This document shows positions 48,650 through 56,932 of a stretch of 56,932 nucleotides of DNA, one piece after another. The notes beneath the pieces are model-generated. The model was given only the letters and a program-made list of their open reading frames with translations. It ran no database searches and was not told the DNA's origin. Both the position numbers and the translations under genes were made by a program. Numbering within the stretch: the first letter of the stretch is position 1; every line of letters starts with the position of its first letter. Source of the stretch: Candidatus Altimarinota bacterium (GTDB taxonomy: Bacteria; Cyanobacteriota; Cyanobacteriia; Cyanobacteriales; Microcystaceae); contig JAAUUT010000018.1 of the NCBI GenBank assembly GCA_012031035.1, positions 1 to 56,932 on the forward strand. Reading direction: 5' to 3'.

Positions 48650-50455
48650 ATGGTTAACGATCCAAAGCCTATCAAGCTTCCTCACACCAGCGAATCCGAA
48701 TCCTTACAAAAAATTCGCCACACGGCCTCTCACATCATGGCAATGGCGGTGCAGAAGCTATTTCCCAAAGCGCAGGTGACTATCGGCCCTTGGACGGAGA
48801 CAGGATTTTACTACGATTTCGATCTCACAGAACCTTTTGCGGAAAAGGATCTCAAGGCGATTAAGAAAGAGATGATTAAAATCGTTAACCGAAACTTACC
48901 AGTTATTCGCGAAGAAATCTCGCGAGAAGAAGCCGAACGCCGCATCAAAGCGATTAACGAACCTTACAAACTAGAAATTCTTGCAGGGATTAAGGAACCA
49001 ATTACTATCTATCATTTGGGCGACCAATGGTGGGATCTTTGTGCGGGACCTCATCTTGAGAGTACCTCACAAATTAATCCTAAAGCGATCGAACTCGAAA
49101 GCGTTGCGGGAGCTTATTGGCGCGGAGATTCAAGCAAAGCGCAATTGCAGCGCATTTATGGAACTGCTTGGGAAACCCCAGAACAGCTTGAAGAATACAA
49201 GCGGCGCAAAGAAGAAGCCATGCGGCGCGACCACCGCAAATTAGGCAAGGAATTAGGTTTATTTGTCTTTTCCGACCTTGTAGGCCCTGGTTTGCCTTTG
49301 TGGACTCCCAAAGGAACTGTTTTGCGGAGTATTTTAGAAGATTTCCTCAAGCAGGAACAGATTCAACGCGGTTATTTACCCGTGGTTACTCCCCATATCG
49401 GGAGAGTAGATTTATTCAAAGCGTCTGGACACTGGCAAAAATATAAAGATGACCTGTTTCCTATGATGGCGGAAGACGAGGAAGCCGCAGCACACGAGCA
49501 AGGTTTTGTCCTCAAAGCGATGAATTGTCCCTTCCACGTTCAAATTTATAAAAGCGATTTGCGTTCTTATCGAGAATTGCCAATGCGTTTGGCAGAATTT
49601 GGAACGGTGTATCGTTACGAACAATCGGGAGAATTGGGAGGACTCACCAGAGTACGCGGCTTTACCCAAGATGACGCTCACTTATTTGTTACCCCAGAAC
49701 AACTCGACGAGGAATTTCTCAAAGTTGTAGATTTGATTTTGTCTACAATTAAAGCATTGAAACTCGATAAGAATTTCAAAGCGCGACTGAGTTTTCGCGA
49801 CCCAGATAGCGATAAGTATATCGGTTCTGATGACGCTTGGAATAAAGCAGAAAATGCGATTCGTCGAGCGGTTGAAACCTTGGGGATGTCTCATTTTGAA
49901 GGAATTGGGGAAGCGGCTTTTTACGGGCCAAAACTCGATTTCATCGTCAATGATGCCCTAGAACGCGAGTGGCAATTAGGAACGGTTCAAGTCGATTACA
50001 ATTTACCCGAACGATTCGATTTAGAATATGTGGCGGAAGATGGTTCGCGCAAGCGTCCGGTCATGATTCACCGCGCGCCTTTTGGTTCGCTCGAACGTCT
50101 GATTGGTATACTAATTGAAGAATATGCGGGAGATTTTCCTTTGTGGCTAGCACCCGAACAAGTCCGCATCTTACCCGTGAGCGACCCACAATTAGATTAT
50201 GTTAAAGAAGTAGCAACCAAAATGCGCTCGCAAGGAATTCGTGCCGAAGCCGATACTAGCGGCGAACGTCTCGCCAAAATGATTCGCAATGCCGAAAAGC
50301 AAAAAATCCCTGTCATGGCAGTCGTCGGCGCGAAAGAAGTCGAAGCTAATTCCTTAAATATTCGCACCCGCGCTTCTGGGGAATTAGGCGAAATCCCCGT
50401 TACAACCGTTATAGAAAAGATGGTAGCAGCTATTCGCGATCGCGCTGATTTTTAA
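48650..50455 (+). CDS. thrS: Threonyl-tRNA synthetase
   Basis: This 601-residue class II enzyme charges tRNA-Thr. The N2 editing domain starts almost at once, with HTASHIMAMA and CAGPHLEST as its metal-type motifs. Catalytic motifs and zinc ligands follow (AMNCPFHVQIYKSDLRSYRE, VRGFTQDDAHLF, HRAPFGSLERLIG). The anticodon-binding domain covers the last ~100 residues. The N-terminal TGS domain of the E. coli enzyme is absent. An in-frame ATG at 48557 would add 31 unrelated residues. The ATG at 48650 (MVNDPKPIKLPHTSESESLQ) is preferred. Confidence 0.93.
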   Translation: MVNDPKPIKLPHTSESESLQKIRHTASHIMAMAVQKLFPKAQVTIGPWTETGFYYDFDLTEPFAEKDLKAIKKEMIKIVNRNLPVIREEISREEAERRIKAINEPYKLEILAGIKEPITIYHLGDQWWDLCAGPHLESTSQINPKAIELESVAGAYWRGDSSKAQLQRIYGTAWETPEQLEEYKRRKEEAMRRDHRKLGKELGLFVFSDLVGPGLPLWTPKGTVLRSILEDFLKQEQIQRGYLPVVTPHIGRVDLFKASGHWQKYKDDLFPMMAEDEEAAAHEQGFVLKAMNCPFHVQIYKSDLRSYRELPMRLAEFGTVYRYEQSGELGGLTRVRGFTQDDAHLFVTPEQLDEEFLKVVDLILSTIKALKLDKNFKARLSFRDPDSDKYIGSDDAWNKAENAIRRAVETLGMSHFEGIGEAAFYGPKLDFIVNDALEREWQLGTVQVDYNLPERFDLEYVAEDGSRKRPVMIHRAPFGSLERLIGILIEEYAGDFPLWLAPEQVRILPVSDPQLDYVKEVATKMRSQGIRAEADTSGERLAKMIRNAEKQKIPVMAVVGAKEVEANSLNIRTRASGELGEIPVTTVIEKMVAAIRDRADF

Positions 50456-50483
50456 GTAGAGACGCGAAATTTCGCGTCTTTAC
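50456..50483. terminator. Palindromic hairpin after thrS (GTAGAGACGCG family)
   Basis: GTAGAGACGCGAAA and TTTCGCGTCTTTAC form a nearly perfect 28-base palindrome immediately after the thrS stop. It lies between convergent genes and may end transcription. It is the closest relative in the window of the copy at 21646-21673. Confidence 0.6.
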
Positions 50484-50581
50484 AGGAGTTCAGGAGTTCA
50501 GTAGTCAGGAGGAAATCTTAATTTTGGATCTCGGTTGAACTTTGAACTCTTTGTCCCCCTTGTCTTCAAGAGTCTCCCCTA

Positions 50582-52105
50582 CTACCTCATACGAGATGGC
50601 GGCATTCGCTTATTATTTGGTAGAGAACGAAGCAGCGATTTTTGAGTAGCATCTTGTTCGATATAAAAATCGTTATAGGCGCGGAGTCCGTGTTCGCTAA
50701 TATCTAATCCTTTAACTTCCGAATCGAACGAAACCCTCAAACCCACGACTACTGCTATCCACGACCAAGCTAGCCAACTTAAAATTATCGTCACTAAACT
50801 GACAGCAGCAATGCCTAATAATTGTACGAACAGTTGCCTTAGACCTGCAAAACCGCCTCCAACTAGCAAGCCTCTGGCTGGCCCTTCTTCATAAAGAATA
50901 AAATTAACATTCAGGTTAACATTCGGTCCCAGTGCAAAAAGAGCAACAGCAAGCGTTCCCCAGATTCCGCCAACTAGATGCACAGAAATCGCACCTACAG
51001 GGTCGTCGATTTCTAATTTGTCAAAAAAGTCTACAGCAAAAACCACTACTACACCAGCCACTAAACCGATAAAACCAGCCCAACCGATAGTCACAAAACG
51101 ACAAGAAGCAGTAATGCCGACTAAACCCGATAAAATCCCGTTAATTATCACCGATAAGTCTGGCTTGCCAAAATACCACCACGAAGTTAAAGTAGCAGCA
51201 ATTCCACCCATCGCCGCCGCCATATTCGTTACCAGGAGAATATGTGTAATAACGGTAGGGTCGGCTTTCAAAGTAGAACCTGGATTAAAGCCAAACCAGC
51301 CCAACCAAAGGATAAAACATCCCAACGTTGCCGTTGTTAGGTTGTGACCGGGTAATGCTAACGATTCGCCATTTTTATATTTACCGATGCGCGGCCCTAA
51401 CAAAACTGCACCGACTAAAGAAGCCCAACCGCCTACTGAGTGAACGACAGTAGAACCCGCAAAATCCCAAAAACCTAATTTTTGCAACCAACCTCCGCCC
51501 CATATCCAATGTCCGCTAATTGGGTAGCAAATGCCAGCTAAAAATAAGCTAAATAAGAAAAAAGCGACAAACTTAACTCGTTCGGCAACTGCCCCAGAAA
51601 CGATAGTCGCTGCGGTTCCTGCAAAGACTAATTGAAAGAAAAATTTAGCTTGTAAGGGGATTGCTGTCGAAGCAAGAGAATTATACGTGCCTTGATAGGC
51701 AACTCCCGTACTCGGACTATTATCTGCACCGCCTAAGAAAAATCCACTCGTTCCCAATATGGGGTTGCCATCGCCAAACATTAGACCAAATCCTATCGAC
51801 CAAAAGGCAACAGTCGATAGGGCAAAAACGATTAAATTTTTAGTCAAAATGTTGACAGTATTTTTTTGACGGCAAAAACCAGACTCTAGCATGGCAAACC
51901 CAGCATTCATAAAGAAGACTAGGCAAGCGGTAAAGATTACCCACAAAGTATTGGCGACGACTTGGAACTCTTGCTTTACTGCATCTAATTGTGCAGTATC
52001 TAGCAATTGTGCCATTGCCTCTGGCATACTAACCAACCAGAGCAACATTGTTAGCAGCAGACAAGTTTGCCAGTTTTTCGGTAAATAGTTATTTAAACGT
52101 TTCAA
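50582..52105 (-). CDS. amt: Ammonium transporter (Amt family)
   Basis: This 507-residue inner-membrane transporter has a cleavable signal (CLLLTMLLWLVSMPEAMAQ) and about eleven hydrophobic segments. Family blocks include FFMNAGFAMLESGFCRQKN, AGSTVVHSVGGWASLVGAVL and VGAISVHLVGGIWGTLAVAL with the pore His residues. The C-terminal tail (FDSEVKGLDISEHGLRAYND) matches the regulatory tail contacted by PII in relatives. I searched for a GTA-N8-TAC NtcA site upstream and found none clear. No glnB is nearby. Confidence 0.94.
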   Translation of the reverse strand: MKRLNNYLPKNWQTCLLLTMLLWLVSMPEAMAQLLDTAQLDAVKQEFQVVANTLWVIFTACLVFFMNAGFAMLESGFCRQKNTVNILTKNLIVFALSTVAFWSIGFGLMFGDGNPILGTSGFFLGGADNSPSTGVAYQGTYNSLASTAIPLQAKFFFQLVFAGTAATIVSGAVAERVKFVAFFLFSLFLAGICYPISGHWIWGGGWLQKLGFWDFAGSTVVHSVGGWASLVGAVLLGPRIGKYKNGESLALPGHNLTTATLGCFILWLGWFGFNPGSTLKADPTVITHILLVTNMAAAMGGIAATLTSWWYFGKPDLSVIINGILSGLVGITASCRFVTIGWAGFIGLVAGVVVVFAVDFFDKLEIDDPVGAISVHLVGGIWGTLAVALFALGPNVNLNVNFILYEEGPARGLLVGGGFAGLRQLFVQLLGIAAVSLVTIILSWLAWSWIAVVVGLRVSFDSEVKGLDISEHGLRAYNDFYIEQDATQKSLLRSLPNNKRMPPSRMR

Positions 52106-53106
52106 GTTGCATCATTGTTATGTAGATAGGCAAAACCAGCTTAACTCAAACTAGTTCCATGAGTGGATGTGCGATCGCCCGAAAAGCCACAGTAGCAAAA
52201 ACTTTAAATAGTCTTAAAAGACTTGGTTATCCATACATTATACATAACTGGATAGCTGGGCGAGCGTAATTAAATGCAAAATGTAGGCAATGTCTCAAAT
52301 CTTATAATCTTTATCGAGAGCTTGTTTTATGCTTTATTGCCAATAAAAAATTGTAATTTTATTATTCTCTAATTTATTTAGATGCAGCAGTTATTAAAGT
52401 GCGATCGCGCTACTCGTCATCAGTGAATTTTTTATCGGCAACTATGAAATTTTGTAAATTTAATCTGTAAATTGTGTTGGCGCTTTTGTAATGCTCAAAA
52501 TATAGCGTTACTCATAATTACTAACTGCTTTAAGAGAACTAGCAATTCTCAGTTAGGTAAAGTACATTATTTTTTCCCGTTCCCTGTTCCCAAAACTTTA
52601 CCTCATAGCTTTCAAAAACGCTATAACAAGTCTTGCTAACTTAAGATCCTAAACTTCGGTTGTCAAAACTCAGTTGGAGAAGTAAAATGCCAGTCACTAG
52701 TAATAAAAATATAAACCCCAAGAAATATCAATGGAGTTTATGCCATTTAAACAACTCAACTCCAGTTTCTTGCTCATTGTTATATAACTATTCTTTTCCC
52801 TATCCCAATTAAATCAACCTTTTTTGCTAATTTGAAACAGCAAAATCTAAATGGCATTGATTCAATCGAAATAACTAAAACTGACAACTAAAGTCGCCAA
52901 ATAAAAAAAATAGTTTCGTTGCATAAAAAACAAAACGCTCTCCCAAGTAAGAACTAGAGTGGCAAAATTCTAGATTTTCCTATCTCTCACGAACAACGTT
53001 TGAGAGAGAGTTCTAGTTGACCTTAGAAAAATCGTAAGGAGTTGACAGGAGCGATGAAAAAATCTTTAAATCGACGAATCTCAAGCTCGTTTAAAGGGAT
53101 TTGACT
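52106..53106. other. Gene-poor spacer of about 1 kb
   Basis: These ~1000 bases are AT-rich and hold no clear gene. Two possible small frames exist: a 41-codon frame at 52687-52812 (ATG 8 bases after GGAG) and a 16-codon frame starting at 53054 that could be a leader peptide for the following gene. Neither is recognised. The promoter of amt lies at its left end. Confidence 0.4.
52687..52812 (+). CDS. Possible small peptide gene
   Basis: A 41-codon frame encodes MPVTSNKNINPKKYQWSLCH and ends SFPYPN. A GGAG lies 8 bases before the ATG, which is good spacing. The peptide has two Cys and several Ser/Thr but no double-Gly leader cleavage site. It lies ~300 bases before the cyclic-nucleotide-binding protein gene. 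Evidence for translation is weak. Confidence 0.22.
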   Translation: MPVTSNKNINPKKYQWSLCHLNNSTPVSCSLLYNYSFPYPN

Positions 53107-53994
53107 ATGAATCGGTATTCACCTACGCGAGAAACAGAGGCTTCACTCGTCTTGCCATTTCTTCTACAGTTCTCTAATGGCGATCTTCAGACAATAGAAT
53201 TACTTTCAGATTTAGAGCATAATTTTAAGCTCGAACAATTTCAATTAGGCGAGTTAGCGTTTAGCTTACCAAATCCCTTAGAAAAGACTGTTCCTAACGA
53301 ACAAAATAACGAATCATTTTATCTAATTTGTCAGGGACGAATTAGGCTACTGAGTTTCGATCCCGAAAAACAGCGAGACGTACCGACTCAGTTACTCTGT
53401 GAAGGAGAAACCTTTGGAGGAGACGCTTTATTTACTCAAACAAGCTTACCTTACAAGGCGATCGCGGCAACCGATTCAACTTGTGTCGCTCGTATTTCGA
53501 CTCAACAGCTACAATCGCATCTCGAACGACTAAGCGAACTGAAAGACAACTGGTGCGACGAAGCTAAAAAGCGTCAGGCACTCATCTTTTTAAAAACCAT
53601 TAGCGAATGGCGATCGCACTCTAGTCACCGATTGCAAAATCTCGTACCTTATTTAAACGAAAAAAAGATTGCTGCTGGCGAATCTCTCGCACGAGTCACC
53701 CCTAGCGATGCAGGTCATTTCTGGCTCATCAACGGTCGAATTGACAATCCAACTTTAGTTCCAGGTAAGGCTTGGGGATATCCAGACGCTACCCCAGAAA
53801 ATGCACTAGCACAAACAGATTTATGGGTTTACTATTTATCTCGCCAGGACTGGGAAACCGCGATCGCCTTTCTAGAAGGAAAACCTACTGCTCCATCTTC
53901 TGTTCGTCCTTCCCTCTCCCCGCCTCCCCCTCTCCAAATCTTCCAGCCACTAGTGGCTTGTCAAATGAAAATAGACGGGTTGAGTGTATTGTAA
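53107..53994 (+). CDS. Cyclic-nucleotide-binding-type protein, possibly a truncated ABC peptidase exporter
   Basis: This ~295-residue protein starts at ATG 53107 (MNRYSPTRETEAS), with AAAGGG upstream; a TTG at 53101 is less likely. Residues ~15-135 resemble a cNMP-binding fold (FYLICQGRIRLLSFDPEKQR, LLCEGETFGGDALFTQ). A second, weaker copy follows to ~260 (HFWLINGRIDNPTLVPG). The Pro-rich end (SLSPPPPLQIF) resembles the linker before the C39 peptidase domain of cyanobacterial bacteriocin-type ABC exporters, but no peptidase or ATPase follows. The frame ends at 53994 where mobile-element DNA begins, so it may be a truncated exporter. No ligand site can be confirmed. Confidence 0.6.
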   Translation: MNRYSPTRETEASLVLPFLLQFSNGDLQTIELLSDLEHNFKLEQFQLGELAFSLPNPLEKTVPNEQNNESFYLICQGRIRLLSFDPEKQRDVPTQLLCEGETFGGDALFTQTSLPYKAIAATDSTCVARISTQQLQSHLERLSELKDNWCDEAKKRQALIFLKTISEWRSHSSHRLQNLVPYLNEKKIAAGESLARVTPSDAGHFWLINGRIDNPTLVPGKAWGYPDATPENALAQTDLWVYYLSRQDWETAIAFLEGKPTAPSSVRPSLSPPPPLQIFQPLVACQMKIDGLSVL

Positions 53995-54049
53995 TCGCCT
54001 GTCAATCGAGTCGAATGTGTCTGCCCACTGCCCACTGCCTACTGCCTTT

Positions 54050-56764
54050 ATGAAACAAAAAGTTGGTAAACGAATTATTGATAATGGAGGAAATAAACTT
54101 TCCCTAACACCTCTTGAAGATGCATTTGCTCCTTTTACAATGTTGCAAATAAATCTCCAAGGACGCTCTATTGGTGCTTATCTTCTGCGTAAAGGTGTTG
54201 ATAATTTCCTAATTCAATTTGGATTTGAATGTGCGGGTATTCACTCCACATTACGCAACGAACAAATTGACCCGGTGTTTGATGCGATTGAATCAGGATT
54301 GAAAGATTTACCTGATGGAGAACGTTTAACAATCCATTTAAGTTCATTTACCAATGATAATTTGAGGCAACAACAACTCAAAGATTTGAGCAATATTTCT
54401 CCCAACAAAGAACTGCAATATTTATTAATGGGGGAACGATGTAGAACGCAACAATTAACAAACCAAGGAGTTCGCAAACCGAAAACATTACGGCTCTATT
54501 GCACATATACCGTTGAGACTTCGAGTACGGGAACGACAGACGCGATCGAAAAAGTTCTCTCGAAATTAGAACGTTCGTGGAAGTCGTTTACCGGAGAAAT
54601 CAACGAACTTCAATTTGTCGCGATCGAGCGACTTTTACACTCAGCTTTCACTGACGGATTTCAATTATGGGAGCAATTACTGTCGAACAAAATGGGGCTA
54701 GATATCCACCCTTTGAATGCCGAAAATCTCTGGGAGCATCTCTGGTATCGGTTCAATCAAACATCACCCCGTCCGATTCCCCAACTTTTGACTATCGAGG
54801 AAGATGGATTGCATGAGGAAATTTTCTCTGATGTTTCCCCTGCATCGCTTTTGATGGAGTCTGAGTCATCCATTCCCATCGCCGATCGTCGTTGGGTGCA
54901 TCTCCAAGAAAAGTACATTGCAGCGTTGACTTTTGCCGATAAACCGGGTGGTTGGATTGATAAGGAACGACAACTTCGCTATTTTGTGGGGAGGTTTTAT
55001 CAAGGGAAAAGAATTTACGACACCGAGATTTACTGTCAGTTGATGCGGGCTAATGAGACGTTGGTAAAAACCAATATGCAAACGTTTAACTAAACAAGCA
55101 AATACATCAGTTGCGATCGCACAAGACAAGAACTCAGTTGACGTAAAATCTCTACTCAATATCAAAAAGTCTGTTGCTGCTCAAGAAGAACTTTATGAAG
55201 GTGCTGTTCCCATTCATACAGCGACAGTATTTTTGGTACATCGTAAAACCCGCGAACAATTAGATGAAGCTTGTCGTTATCTCCAATCCTGCTTTCTTCG
55301 TCCAGCTTGGGTTGTACGCGAAACCGAATATCCCTGGCGAATCTGGTTACAAACTTTACCAATAGTTTGGGAACGCTTAATGACTGCACCTTTTAATCGA
55401 AGGTTGGTTTATTTAAGTGGCGAAGTGCCGGGATTGATGCCTTTGGTGCGAACCAAAGCTGGGGATAGTAACGGTTTCGAGTTAATTGCAGAAGAAGGAG
55501 GAACACCAGTATTTCTAGATTTGTACAGCCAACACAAGAATCTGGGATTATTTGCTACCACTCGTGCGGGTAAAAGTGTTCTCGCATCTGGTATTCTGAC
55601 ACAGGCTTTAGCACAGGGAATGCCCGTTGTTGCGATGGATTATCCCAAACCAGATGGAACCAGCACTTTTACCGACTACACCCGATTTATGGGAGCAGAT
55701 GGTGCATATTTTGACATTGGTAAGGAATCGAGCAATTTGTTTGAGTTGCCTAATTTGCGAGATTTACCATCAAAGTTGCAGCAAGAAAGGTTTGAGGATT
55801 ACAAAGATTTTCTTGCAAATGCAATCTTGGCAATGGTTTCGGGGAATCATCGGGGTGAATCTCAAGTGTTGACGGATGCGATAAGGTCAATTATCGCTTT
55901 GGCTTTGAAGGCGTTTTTTGGGGAGAATTGATTCGCGATCGCGTATGCATCAGCTTACATAAATGGTTTTGGTTCTGACGAATGGCAGGTAATGCCTACA
56001 CTGCATGACTTTCTCGGTTTTTGCTCCCACGAACGATTGCGATTGGATTCCTTGACTGGGGGATACCAAAGCTGCTTTGGAAACGATTAGGTTACGTCTA
56101 AGGTTTTGGCTTTCAAGTCGAGTTGGGCAAGCTTTGGCACAACCTTCTACCTTTCGTAGCGACGCTCGACTTTTAATCTTTGCGTTGCGAAACCTTTCTA
56201 ATGACGAAGATGCAGCAATCTTGAGTTTGAGTGCTTACAGTGCGGCATTACGTAGGGCATTGGCTGCTCCTGCGAGTATCTTTTTATCGACGAAAGTCCG
56301 ATATTGTTTGAATTTGATGCGATCGCATCTCTAGTTGGTAGGTTGTGTGCAAATGGTGCAAAAGCTGGAATTAGGGTTATTTTATCAGCACAAGAACCCA
56401 GATACGATTGCAAAATCTCCATCTGGTTCCAAGATTTTCCAAAATCTGACTAACCCGCTTGATTGGGAGGATTCAACCAACTGCCGTGGATAGTTTTACG
56501 AGCATTTTGAAATATCCCCAAAAGATTATTTCTCGAAATGCTACAGAAAGTTTTTTCCCAAAAAAGGAGGGTTTTTACTCACAATGGTTGCTGGATGATA
56601 ACGGAATATTTACTTTCTCCCGTTATTATCCAGCTTTTAATTTATTAGCAGTTGTTGTAAATAATCCCAAAGAGCAAGAACAGAGGACATTAGCCCTATC
56701 GAAATATCCCGATAAATTTGTTGCAATTACAGCATTTTCTAAACAGTTGATGGAAGCTAGTTGA
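54050..56764 (+). pseudogene. Decayed VirB4/TraC-like conjugation ATPase
   Basis: This was once a ~900-residue ATPase of the kind that powers type IV secretion in conjugation. The start is ATG 54050 (MKQKVGKRIIDNGG). Walker A appears as LFATTRAGKSVLASGI and Walker B as SIFFIDESPIL once frames are repaired. It is broken at least six times: a shift near 55080, an in-frame TGA at 55929, an extra G near 56060, a missing T near 56283, an extra base near 56400 and a shift near 56457. Insertions and deletions are mixed. The protein cannot be made, so conjugation from this element is not expected. The VirB4 family call rests on the P-loop context and is moderate. Confidence 0.72.
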
Positions 56765-56776
56765 AAGAGGAAAATA

Positions 56777-56932
56777 ATTATGAATAAAAAACATTGCAAA
56801 AAATATTTACACAGCAATGCAAATTGCTTATAAAACATTTGTTTAAGTATTTAAAATCCGTCCCCTCGAATGTGGAAATTACATAGGAAATGGATAGTTT
56901 ATTGCAATTAACGTATCCGATTCTATAATCAT
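56777..56932 (+). pseudogene. Remnant frame after the VirB4-like gene, running off the edge
   Basis: A short ATG frame of 17 codons begins at 56779. The more protein-like frame, shifted by one or two bases in the A6 run, reads KNIAKNIYTAMQIAYKTFV, then a TAA, then VFKIRPLECGNYIGNG, then TAG, then FIAINVSDSII to the end. Two in-frame stops point to a decayed gene, in line with its neighbour. The family is not recognised. Confidence 0.3.

Noticed and set aside
52106..52400. NtcA-binding box upstream of amt
   Set aside because: I looked for GTA-N8-TAC on both strands and found no full match.
52687..52812. The 41-codon frame as a clear RiPP precursor
   Set aside because: There is no double-Gly or other recognisable leader site and no modification enzyme nearby. 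It is kept only as a low-confidence frame.
1..56932. tRNA or rRNA genes
   Set aside because: No cloverleaf with a TTCGA-type T arm and no rRNA stretch was recognised in any spacer on either strand.

Overview
The window comes from a cyanobacterial chromosome. The octamer GCGATCGC (HIP1) is scattered through genes and spacers on both strands. Many genes are typical of cyanobacteria: two COP23-domain proteins, a small PCP-reductase-domain protein, a group 2 sigma-70 factor, a Ktr potassium system and heptanucleotide tandem repeats. GC content looks moderate. The genus cannot be fixed from the sequence alone.

Layout. 1-470: fragment of a PLD/helicase-type protein. 467-6670: ABC-2 type exporter operon, one ATPase and three paralogous permeases. 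6854-10772: acetyltransferase and glycosyltransferase of polysaccharide synthesis, cobU, a Cys-rich small protein, an RluE-like pseudouridine synthase and a PCP-reductase-domain protein. 10835-12535: an IS1634-like insertion sequence. 12686-26220: a 13.5-kb locus of trypsin-like protease/TPR proteins and two COP23 proteins. 26313-31365: GNAT enzyme, possible small gene, sigma factor and priA. 31383-34482: ADP-ribosylglycohydrolase remnant, an osmoprotectant ABC transporter and a small exported protein. 34777-36457: truncated GNAT gene and an unrecognised three-gene operon. 36646-50455: mostly housekeeping genes (deoC, recO, MFS, GT4, ktrB-ktrA, nadK, redoxin, guaA, CHASE4-GGDEF, thrS). 50582-52105: amt. 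53107-end: a cyclic-nucleotide-binding-type protein and a decayed VirB4/TraC-like conjugation ATPase, the edge of a degraded mobile element.

How the genes fit together. The most coherent accessory locus is 12.7-26.2 kb. Four exported proteins there carry five trypsin-like domains with His/Asp/Ser all visible. Three of the four continue into long TPR arrays through the same linker, and two COP23 proteins sit in the same gene run. This is the best candidate for an undescribed cell-envelope system, but its function is unknown.

Sequence quality. Six otherwise intact genes (third permease, two protease-TPR genes, priA, deoC, the GGDEF gene) each contain one frameshift, and each full span is 2 modulo 3, as expected for one missing base. 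Several of these sites lie in homopolymers or beside HIP1. This looks more like deletion-biased sequencing error than real inactivation. The VirB4-like gene differs: it has insertions, deletions and an in-frame stop, and looks truly decayed.
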